This document shows, one piece after another, positions 1-4,774 of a stretch of DNA of 5,547 bases. Origin of the DNA: Pseudomonadota bacterium (GTDB taxonomy: Bacteria > Pseudomonadota > Alphaproteobacteria > Azospirillales > Azospirillaceae); assembly GCA_023413605.1 (NCBI GenBank), contig JAEZPL010000513.1, positions 1 through 5,547 on the forward strand. The letters are read 5' to 3'. The notes beneath the pieces were generated by a model, which saw nothing but the letters and a program-made list of their open reading frames with translations, was not told where the DNA came from and searched no databases. A program made the position numbers and the translations under genes. The first letter of the stretch is position 1. Every line of letters starts with the position of its first letter.

Positions 1-485
1 GTGCAGCAGATGTCCACCTCCGCCTTCACCTCGGCCGAGGTGTTGACGTAGGCGACGACCGGCACGCCCGGATAGCGTTCGCGCAGCAGTCGCACGTCGG
101 CGGCGGTGATCGATTCGGCGAGCGAGCAGCCGGCCCCGGTGTCCGGGATCAGCACGGTCTTGGCCGGATTCAGCAGCTTCGCCGTCTCCGCCATGAAATG
201 CACGCCGGCCAGCACGATCACGTCCGCGTCGGTCTGCGTGGCCCTGGCGGCCAACGCCAGGCTGTCGCCGACGATGTCGGCCACGCCGTGGAAGATCTCC
301 GGCGTCTGGTAGTTGTGGGCCAGGATGACGGCGTTCCGCTCCCGCTTCAGGCGGTTGATCTCGTGCACGAGCGGGGCGTGGAACGGCCATTCCACGGCGG
401 GGATCACGCGCTTCACGCGCTCGTAGATCGGCCGCGTGGCCTCGGCGATGTCAGGTGTGTAGGCGAGAGCGCTAGTGGCGGACAT
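1..485 (-). CDS. nadA: Quinolinate synthase NadA, N-terminal part (runs off left edge)
   Basis: NadA condenses iminoaspartate (from NadB) with dihydroxyacetone phosphate to give quinolinate, the de novo NAD precursor, in the cytoplasm using a [4Fe-4S] cluster. Reading the minus strand from ATG at 483-485 gives 161 codons beginning MSATSALAYTPDIAEATRPI. Family hallmarks are visible: ILAHNYQTPEI at about residues 54-64, GDSLALA near 73-79, VLAGVHFMAETAKLLNP near 91-107, PDTGAGCSLAES at 114-125 (Cys120 corresponds to the first cluster cysteine), and YVNTSAEVKAEVDICC at 146-161. Proteins of this family are usually about 330-380 residues, so roughly the second half, with the other two cluster cysteines, is outside the window. 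The start is supported by AAGGG (493-497) 7 nt upstream. nadB and nadC often follow nadA in alphaproteobacteria but cannot be seen here. Twin palindromes at the promoter suggest repression by an NAD-responsive regulator. Confidence 0.96.
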   Translation of the reverse strand, partial: MSATSALAYTPDIAEATRPIYERVKRVIPAVEWPFHAPLVHEINRLKRERNAVILAHNYQTPEIFHGVADIVGDSLALAARATQTDADVIVLAGVHFMAETAKLLNPAKTVLIPDTGAGCSLAESITAADVRLLRERYPGVPVVAYVNTSAEVKAEVDICC

Positions 486-498
486 GACGCATCCCTTA

Positions 499-515
499 AT
501 GCTCTGTATGAGCAA
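499..515. promoter_or_regulatory. Proximal nadA operator candidate (palindrome)
   Basis: ATGCTC-TGTAT-GAGCAA repeats the distal palindrome with the same arm and spacer lengths; only the last base breaks the symmetry. Centres are 25 bp apart, about two and a half helical turns, so two dimers would sit on roughly opposite faces of the DNA. It overlaps the predicted transcription start and ends just upstream of the ribosome binding site AAGGG at 493-497. Confidence 0.58.
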
Positions 516-516
516 A

Positions 517-545
517 ACCATAAATGCTCGTTATGAGCATATCAA
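517..545 (-). promoter_or_regulatory. Predicted sigma-70-type promoter of nadA
   Basis: On the minus strand, TTGATA (540-545) is followed after exactly 17 nt by TATGGT (517-522), a good match to -35 and -10 elements. The predicted transcription start is near position 510, giving a leader of about 25 nt before the nadA ATG. The 17-nt spacer is almost entirely occupied by the distal palindrome. This is a prediction from sequence only. Confidence 0.6.
524..540. promoter_or_regulatory. Distal nadA operator candidate (palindrome)
   Basis: ATGCTC-GTTAT-GAGCAT is a perfect 6-bp inverted repeat with a 5-nt centre. It lies between the predicted -35 and -10 elements of nadA, where a bound protein would exclude RNA polymerase. 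The pattern resembles what I remember of operators for NadQ-type NAD-biosynthesis repressors in Proteobacteria. That name is inference, and the regulator gene is not in the window. Confidence 0.6.
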
Positions 546-550
546 GAGGG

Positions 551-592
551 AAAACGACGCGCCTCCCGCACCGGGATGACCGGATGGAGGCG
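551..592 (-). terminator. Possible weak terminator/insulator hairpin upstream of nadA promoter
   Basis: CGCCTCC (560-566) pairs perfectly with GGAGGCG (586-592), and inside the loop CCGG (571-574) pairs with CCGG (580-583). Read on the minus strand, the hairpin is followed by CGTCG and then a short TTTT (551-554). It could stop transcription coming from the membrane protein gene before the nadA promoter. The short, displaced T-run makes it a weak candidate. Confidence 0.3.
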
Positions 593-624
593 TGGGTGAT
601 CCGTTCTCGAAGTGGAGGAAAAAT

Positions 625-644
625 TCACCACCGAGGCACAAAGA
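625..644 (+). repeat. Left arm of imperfect inverted repeat enclosing the IS30 relic
   Basis: TCACCACCGAGGCACAAAGA matches the reverse complement of 924-943 at 15 of 20 positions, with the first seven bases identical. The motif resembles a CACCACxGAGxCACxGAG string that I recall seeing scattered between genes in many unrelated bacterial genomes. The two copies, about 280 bp apart, enclose the transposase relic but are not recognisable IS30 terminal repeats. Confidence 0.5.
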
Positions 645-691
645 GAGTCCCGGGAAGCCGCGTCCCTTCATGCGGACAGACGCGGCTGCGC

Positions 692-862
692 ATAAACCTC
701 ACCGATGGGCTGCGGCGCCAGGATTTCCCCAAAGGGAGCGATCTCACCGTGCATGACGCCAAGCCCCTGACCGCCGTCGCCCTCGCCCCGAGCTCAAGGC
801 CACGCCAAGCCCTCGGCTGGAAAACTCCCGCCGAGGCGTTGGACGGACGGCTCCAATCCATC
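692..862 (+). pseudogene. Decayed C-terminal fragment of an IS30-family transposase
   Basis: The plus-strand frame at 692-862 translates as a stretch with GLRRQDFPKGSDLT near its start and SRPRQALGWKTPAEALD near its end. These match the C-terminal end of IS30-family DDE transposases, whose usual forms are (N)GLLRQYFPKGTDLS and RPRKTLGWKTPAEAL. Only about 57 codons are recognisable. The rest of the transposase, including the catalytic DDE core, is absent. Just upstream, bases around 673-695 look like a frameshifted remnant of the SPWQRGSNENTNG segment, so decay by indels is likely. The frame stays open to a stop at 902-904, but residues after about 862 no longer look like transposase. An open frame can be drawn from 524 through it, but its first half overlaps the nadA control region and has no family resemblance. 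I therefore read this as a relic, not a gene. Confidence 0.75.
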
Positions 863-923
863 GGTAGGGGAGGACGACAAGTGGCTGGCGCGACGACCGC
901 TTGACCCCGCCCAGAGAGCATTT

Positions 924-943
924 CCTCCGTGTCTCCGTGGTGA
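924..943 (-). repeat. Right arm of imperfect inverted repeat enclosing the IS30 relic
   Basis: The minus strand reads TCACCACGGAGACACGGAGG, close to the presumed consensus of this repeat and a 15/20 match to the left arm at 625-644. It lies about 55 bp beyond the stop codon of the membrane protein gene and could fall in that gene's 3' untranslated region. Confidence 0.5.
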
Positions 944-995
944 TTTCACCCTTCCCGCGTCGGAAGAACTTTGGATTGGTAAGGCATCGGTTTTT

Positions 996-2741
996 TTAAG
1001 GCTTCTGCACCTTCCACAGGTCGAAGACCTCGCCACGGTACTGTTCCTCCACGCCCGGCGGCTTCGGCAGGCCGGCCTGATGGAAGGTGTTGGAGAACAT
1101 CAGCAGCACGTAGTCGTACTTGTCGCGCCAGCCGATGTAGTGCGGACAGGGCTCCACAAGGTCGCGCTGGTCGGCCTTTTCCGGATGGGCCAGCAGACGC
1201 ACATCCACCGGCACGCCCTCATAAATCGACATGCAGCGGTCCCGATAGGGCTGCGTCACCGTCAGCGGCTGCTTGCCCGGATGGCTGAACAGGGTGGGGA
1301 CGAAGGCGCGCCGTTCGATGGTGATCAGCGACGGCAGATGGATCAGGCTGGGCAGCGCCACCAGGGCGGAGCGCCAGGGCGGCTGGGTCACCACGAACTC
1401 GCGCGTGTTGCAGCAGCCCGGCGCCGCCTCCCGGCCCGCCCAGACGAGCAGGACGCTGCGCCCCGGCTCGATCCGCTCCATGGCCCGGCGCAGGTCGGCC
1501 ACGTCGTCCTGATAGCCGTACCAGTTGTTGATCAGCACCCCGGTGCGGAGTCCCAGCAGGGCCAGCAGCCCCACCGCGAAGGCCGCCGCCGCGCGCGGGC
1601 TGCCGAACCGCACGTCCGTGCCGGCGACCAGCAGCAACGCCGCCAGGATCCAGAAGCGGATGGAGACGAAGTAGGTGCCGAAGAACGGGTCCGGGACGAC
1701 GAAGAAGCAGATGGCGAACAGGCCGGCCGTCAGCAGCATCGCCTTCGACGCCTGCAACCGCCGCATCAGCGCGGCCAGCACCATACCGCCCGCCACCAGC
1801 AGCAAGGTCGCGGTGTCGAGCAGCGTGTTGTAGTTCAGCACCGGCGACAGCATGTCGTGCACCCGGTAGCCCCACTGCCGAAGCTCGGTCAGCTTCTTCA
1901 GGCGCCAGTAGATCTGCTTCAGAACGAGCAGGGCGGAGTGGTCCTTGGCGCCCACCGCCGTTGCGTCGGAATGGATCAGCTGCATGCCGACCGTCAGGCC
2001 GAACAGCAGCACCGGGACGATCAGCAGCGCCGCGAAGCGAAGCGCGTCGCGCCCCAGGTTGGCGATCGTGAAGGGCTTCCGGCCGGGGCCGATGTACTTC
2101 GTCGCCTCCACCCCGAACAGGCAGAGCGCGTATGATCCCAGCACGATGGCGTGGGAGAAATACAGGAACAGGGCAAACACCGCCCCGACCAGCAGCTGCC
2201 AGCGGTTCCCTTCCAGCCCGATCCACAAGGACAGGCCGATCAGCAGGAAGGCGATGCCGAGCGAGAAGCTCATGAAGCCGCCGATCAGCGTGGCGTTGTA
2301 GATGAACAGCGCCCCGCACAGCGGCCACAGGCTCCAGCGGCCGAACAGCGTCCGGTGCAGCATCACCACGCCAACCAGAGTCAGCACGACGGCCAGCGCG
2401 ACATACAGCCGTCCCGCGACGTACAGCGGCAGCATGCTGGCCAGCGGCAGCATCACCGCTTCCATCAACAGGTTCGGCACCGGGGTCAGCGATGCCGTGT
2501 AATGCTCGGCCAGGAACGGATCGGTGCGGAAGTTCAGCAGAACGTCCACCCGCGCCAGATGGTTCGGGTAGTCGAGCAGCGGCGGCATGTCCACCAGGGC
2601 CAGGGGCAGCAGCAGCAAAAGCAGCGTGACCGCCAGGGGCAGAGCCATCACCGTGGATGGGAAGGACGCGCGCGATCCGACCCGCGCCCCCACCCGTGCT
2701 CCGTCTCGCCGGGGCGCTTCGGTCAGTCCCGGGTTCGTCAT
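996..2741 (-). CDS. Polytopic inner-membrane protein, function unknown (possible GT-C-like)
   Basis: This 581-residue protein starts at ATG 2739-2741, chosen because GGAG lies 6 nt upstream; an upstream TTG at 2808-2810 lacks that support. A basic N-terminus of about 30 residues (MTNPGLTEAPRRDGARVGAR...) precedes the first membrane segment at about 32-50. There follows an external loop with the motif PPLLDYPNHLARVDVL (53-68), then many hydrophobic spans (about 107-128, 137-175, 182-210, 236-254, 308-327, 334-350, 362-375, 384-405). The last 170 or so residues are soluble, with a VLLVWAGREAAPGCC stretch (430-444) and a C-terminal VFDLWKVQKP. A long first loop carrying an acidic residue near its start, followed by many spans, is the layout of GT-C lipid-sugar glycosyltransferases, so a role in envelope glycan transfer is possible. 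I see no diagnostic catalytic signature. It appears to be a single-gene unit, divergent from the UDG-like gene. Confidence 0.85.
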   Translation of the reverse strand: MTNPGLTEAPRRDGARVGARVGSRASFPSTVMALPLAVTLLLLLLPLALVDMPPLLDYPNHLARVDVLLNFRTDPFLAEHYTASLTPVPNLLMEAVMLPLASMLPLYVAGRLYVALAVVLTLVGVVMLHRTLFGRWSLWPLCGALFIYNATLIGGFMSFSLGIAFLLIGLSLWIGLEGNRWQLLVGAVFALFLYFSHAIVLGSYALCLFGVEATKYIGPGRKPFTIANLGRDALRFAALLIVPVLLFGLTVGMQLIHSDATAVGAKDHSALLVLKQIYWRLKKLTELRQWGYRVHDMLSPVLNYNTLLDTATLLLVAGGMVLAALMRRLQASKAMLLTAGLFAICFFVVPDPFFGTYFVSIRFWILAALLLVAGTDVRFGSPRAAAAFAVGLLALLGLRTGVLINNWYGYQDDVADLRRAMERIEPGRSVLLVWAGREAAPGCCNTREFVVTQPPWRSALVALPSLIHLPSLITIERRAFVPTLFSHPGKQPLTVTQPYRDRCMSIYEGVPVDVRLLAHPEKADQRDLVEPCPHYIGWRDKYDYVLLMFSNTFHQAGLPKPPGVEEQYRGEVFDLWKVQKP

Positions 2742-2747
2742 CCACGT

Positions 2748-2751
2748 CTCC
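2748..2751 (-). promoter_or_regulatory. Ribosome binding site fixing the membrane protein start
   Basis: The minus strand reads GGAG followed by ACGTGG and then ATG (2739-2741). This spacing of 6 nt favours the ATG over the in-frame TTG 23 codons upstream, whose extra residues (HSDGRRSRLVVPSALHPKL...) show no membrane or domain character. Confidence 0.6.
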
Positions 2752-2812
2752 AGCTTTGGGTGCAACGCGGAAGGGACAACAAGGCGGGAGCGGCGACCGT
2801 CAGAATGCAATG

Positions 2813-2824
2813 GTGTTGCAACAC
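2813..2824. promoter_or_regulatory. Perfect 12-bp palindrome in the divergent intergenic region
   Basis: GTGTTGCAACAC is its own reverse complement. It overlaps a second, spaced inverted repeat, TGCAA-TGGTG-TTGCA (2806-2820). Both lie between the membrane protein gene and the UDG-like gene, 22 bp upstream of a possible TTGACG -35 element. A regulator binding here could control one or both genes, but no binding protein is known to me. Confidence 0.35.
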
Positions 2825-2845
2825 GGCCTTCGGAATTAGCTCCAC

Positions 2846-2871
2846 TTGACGAGCAAAGGCTGCGCTATGGT
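2846..2871 (+). promoter_or_regulatory. Possible promoter of the UDG-like gene
   Basis: TTGACG (2846-2851) and TATGGT (2866-2871) are good -35 and -10 hexamers, but the gap between them is only 14 nt, shorter than the usual 16-18. The TATGGT element is the same as that proposed for nadA. If used, the leader would be about 90 nt long. Confidence 0.3.
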
Positions 2872-2955
2872 CGAAGCGGCCACGCCCGCTTGGCAATGCC
2901 GCCGCCGATTTCGAGACCGGCCCCCGGCGGGCACCCCTTTTTCGATGGAACGGGC

Positions 2956-2960
2956 AGAGG
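2956..2960 (+). promoter_or_regulatory. Ribosome binding site supporting a GTG start
   Basis: AGAGG lies 6 nt upstream of GTG at 2967-2969 and supports that non-ATG start for the UDG-like gene. The nearby ATG at 2945 is in another frame. Confidence 0.55.
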
Positions 2961-2966
2961 AACGCC

Positions 2967-3659
2967 GTGACCGCGCTGGACAGTTTTCTGAAGACCTTGC
3001 GGCGCCGCACCGTCGGCCCCGGCGTGTTTCGCCCCTGGACCGATTGGACGCCCGGCGTGGACGTCGGCCGCGATGCGCCCGCGCAGCGGGCCGCCCATCT
3101 GCAAGCCTATTTGGAAGCCCGGCTCGACCGGGCCGAACTGGTGCTGATCGCCGAGGCCGTGGGCTACCAGGGCGCCCGCTTCAGCGGCGTGCCGATGACC
3201 TGCGAGCGCACGCTGCTGGGCGCCAAGCCGCAGGTTTCGCCGGAATTCGTCTTCGCCGGCCCGAAGCGCCGCACCAGCGCCGAGGCCATCGCCCGCAGCG
3301 CAGCGGAACGCAAGGGCGGCTTCTGCGAGCCGACCGCAACCATCGTGTGGACGACCCTGCTGGGGCTGGGCCTGCCGGCCGACCGCTTCGTGCTGTGGAA
3401 CAGCTTTGCCTTCCACCCGCACCGGCCGAACGAGCCGCTGACCAACCGAACGCCCACCGACCGCGAGGTGGAGGAGCAGGCGGACATCCTGGACGCCTTC
3501 CTGGCTCTGTTCCCGCGGTCCAAGGTCATCGCCGTGGGCGAGACGGCGCGGCGCCGGCTGTCCGGCTTCGGCAAGGAGGTGCCCGCCGTGCGCCACCCGG
3601 CCAACGGCGGCGCCACGGCCTTCCGCGAGGGAGTCGCGAAAATCGTCGGAGGGACGTGA
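2967..3659 (+). CDS. Uracil-DNA glycosylase superfamily protein
   Basis: This is a 230-residue protein starting at GTG (AGAGG 6 nt upstream). It carries the layout of the uracil-DNA glycosylase fold, which removes uracil or related damaged bases from DNA as the first step of base excision repair. The first motif is VLIAEAVGYQGARFSGVP (59-76), equivalent to the GE-A-P-G loop that lines the base pocket. A central LWNSFAFHPHRPNEPLTNR (143-161) is typical of this proteobacterial subgroup. The last is VRHPANGG (208-215), in the place of the HPS loop that intercalates into DNA. It has only two cysteines (79 and 120), so it is not one of the iron-sulfur family 4 or 5 enzymes. The usual proline after EA in motif 1 is Val here. 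Activity and substrate cannot be judged from sequence. It stands alone, transcribed away from the membrane protein gene and towards cysA. Confidence 0.82.
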   Translation: MTALDSFLKTLRRRTVGPGVFRPWTDWTPGVDVGRDAPAQRAAHLQAYLEARLDRAELVLIAEAVGYQGARFSGVPMTCERTLLGAKPQVSPEFVFAGPKRRTSAEAIARSAAERKGGFCEPTATIVWTTLLGLGLPADRFVLWNSFAFHPHRPNEPLTNRTPTDREVEEQADILDAFLALFPRSKVIAVGETARRRLSGFGKEVPAVRHPANGGATAFREGVAKIVGGT

Positions 3660-3664
3660 GGGAG

Positions 3665-3702
3665 GTTGGGAGGAGGAGCCAACGCGAGCGCCTTCTCCCA
3701 AC
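3665..3702. terminator. Strong hairpin between convergent genes, likely bidirectional terminator
   Basis: GTTGGGAGGAGG (3665-3676) pairs with CCTTCTCCCAAC (3691-3702): 11 Watson-Crick pairs and one G-U wobble, with a 14-nt loop. It sits in the 61-nt gap between the stop codons of the UDG-like gene and cysA, the expected position for a shared terminator. There is no T-run on either side, so it may instead act as a 3'-end stabiliser or work with Rho. Confidence 0.5.
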
Positions 3703-3720
3703 GCCGAGGAGCGCGGTCCC

Positions 3721-4761
3721 TTACCGCCGCGGGAAGACCCGCGCGCGGTCGATGTGCACGGCGCAGCGGTCGCCGGGGTTGAGGCCCAGGAAGGACAGAC
3801 GTTCGCGGTCCATTTCCGCCTCCAGCGACAGGCCGGCGAGGTCCACCTCGATGCGCGCATCGGGGCCGACGACGTGGATGCCGGACACGCGCCCGGGGCC
3901 GCCGGCGCTGGGGCTGAGACCCAGGTCGTGCGGGCGGACGTAGGCGATGGCCGGCCCCTGAATGGCGCCGTCCGTCTGGATCGACAGGGCGCCGTTGGAC
4001 GTCCGCGCCACGCCGTCGGTCACCGTGCAGTCGAAGCGGTTCACCTGTCCCAGGAACTCGTACACGAAGGCCGAGGTCGGGTGGTCGTAAACCTCCGCCG
4101 GGCTGCCCACCTGCTCGATCCGGCCCTGGCTCATCACCACCACGCGGTCGGCCAGTTCCAGCGCCTCCTCCTGGTCGTGCGTCACGAAGACGGAGGTGAT
4201 GTGGATGTCGTCGTGCAGCTTGCGCAGCCAGCGCCGCAGCTCCTTGCGGACCTTGGCGTCCAAGGCGCCGAAGGGCTCGTCCAGCAGCAGCACCTTAGGC
4301 TCGATGGCCAGCGCGCGGGCCAGCGCCACGCGCTGCCGCTGTCCGCCCGAAAGCTGCGCCGGATAGCGGTCGGCGAAATGGGCAAGCTGCACCAGCTCCA
4401 GCAGTTCCATGACGCGGCGCTTGATCTCCGTCCGGGTGAAGCGCTGCGCCCGCGGGCGCACCTTCAGACCGAAGGCGACGTTGTCGAACACCGTCATATG
4501 GCGGAACAGGGCGTAGTGCTGGAAGACGAAGCCGACTTGCCGTTCCCGCGGGCTGAGGCCCAGCGCCTCTTCCCCGTGAAGCTGGAGGCTGCCGGAGTCG
4601 GCGTGCTCCAGCCCCGCCATGATGCGCAGCAGCGTCGTCTTGCCCGAGCCAGACGGCCCGAGCAGGGCCAGAAGCTCGCCCGAGCGCACCTCCAGGTCCA
4701 CCGCGTCGAGCGCGCAATAATGGCCGAACTGCTTGGTGATGCCGTTAATCTGGATCGCCAT
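3721..4761 (-). CDS. cysA: Sulfate/thiosulfate ABC transporter ATP-binding protein CysA
   Basis: CysA hydrolyses ATP on the cytoplasmic face to drive sulfate/thiosulfate import through CysT/CysU and CysW. The 346-residue protein has all nucleotide-binding motifs intact: Walker A GPSGSGKT (35-42), Q-loop FQHYALF with Gln81, signature LSGGQRQR (137-144), Walker B VLLLDEPFGALD (157-168), and the switch histidine in FVTHDQEEA (His195). Residues 180-235 contain the KLHDDIHITSVFVTHDQ and VGSPAEVYDHPTSAFVYEFLG segments typical of CysA. The C-terminal third (about 240-346) is a TOBE-type regulatory domain, with YVRPHDL at 274-280 and an ending at VFPRR. Length is normal for the family. The gene follows cysW after a 13-nt gap. 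The best ribosome binding site is a rather distant GAGG overlapping the end of cysW, so translation is probably coupled. The family includes molybdate and other oxyanion ATPases, but the neighbouring CysW makes sulfate the best call. Confidence 0.95.
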   Translation of the reverse strand: MAIQINGITKQFGHYCALDAVDLEVRSGELLALLGPSGSGKTTLLRIMAGLEHADSGSLQLHGEEALGLSPRERQVGFVFQHYALFRHMTVFDNVAFGLKVRPRAQRFTRTEIKRRVMELLELVQLAHFADRYPAQLSGGQRQRVALARALAIEPKVLLLDEPFGALDAKVRKELRRWLRKLHDDIHITSVFVTHDQEEALELADRVVVMSQGRIEQVGSPAEVYDHPTSAFVYEFLGQVNRFDCTVTDGVARTSNGALSIQTDGAIQGPAIAYVRPHDLGLSPSAGGPGRVSGIHVVGPDARIEVDLAGLSLEAEMDRERLSFLGLNPGDRCAVHIDRARVFPRR

Positions 4762-4774
4762 GGCTCACATCGCC

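Larger units (their letters stand above)
546..995. other. 450-bp region without an intact gene
   Basis: This gap separates nadA from the membrane protein gene. It contains a hairpin (560-592), the inverted repeat arms and the IS30 transposase relic. Frames open here on both strands (for example about 625-921 and 794-1036, minus) have no ribosome binding site or family features that I can see, and overlap the relic antisense. A T7 run at 991-997 abuts the stop codon of the membrane protein gene, but on that gene's transcript it reads as A7, so it is not a terminator for it. Confidence 0.7.

Noticed and set aside
524..904. 126-codon plus-strand frame as a real small gene
   Set aside because: Its start lies inside the nadA operator, it has no ribosome binding site, and only its C-terminal half resembles anything (IS30 transposase), so it is a relic by chance left open.
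916..921. GAGCAT half-site matching the nadA operator arms
   Set aside because: A single 6-mer with no partner at the required spacing; expected by chance.
991..997. T7 run as a terminator
   Set aside because: No stem precedes it on the plus strand, and for the membrane protein transcript it is an A-run overlapping the stop codon.
1080..2135. Long plus-strand open frame (351 codons) opposite the membrane protein gene
   Set aside because: Rich in Gln, Arg and His with no domain pattern: a typical antisense shadow of a high-GC hydrophobic gene.
1219..2745. 508-codon minus-strand frame overlapping the membrane protein gene
   Set aside because: Ala/Gly/Arg-rich low-complexity translation in a shifted frame. 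The 581-residue frame has proper membrane spans and a ribosome binding site.
2846..3943. 365-codon plus-strand frame over the UDG-like gene
   Set aside because: Arg/Pro-rich shifted frame with no motifs that also runs through the intergenic hairpin into cysA. The 2967-3659 frame carries the UDG motifs.
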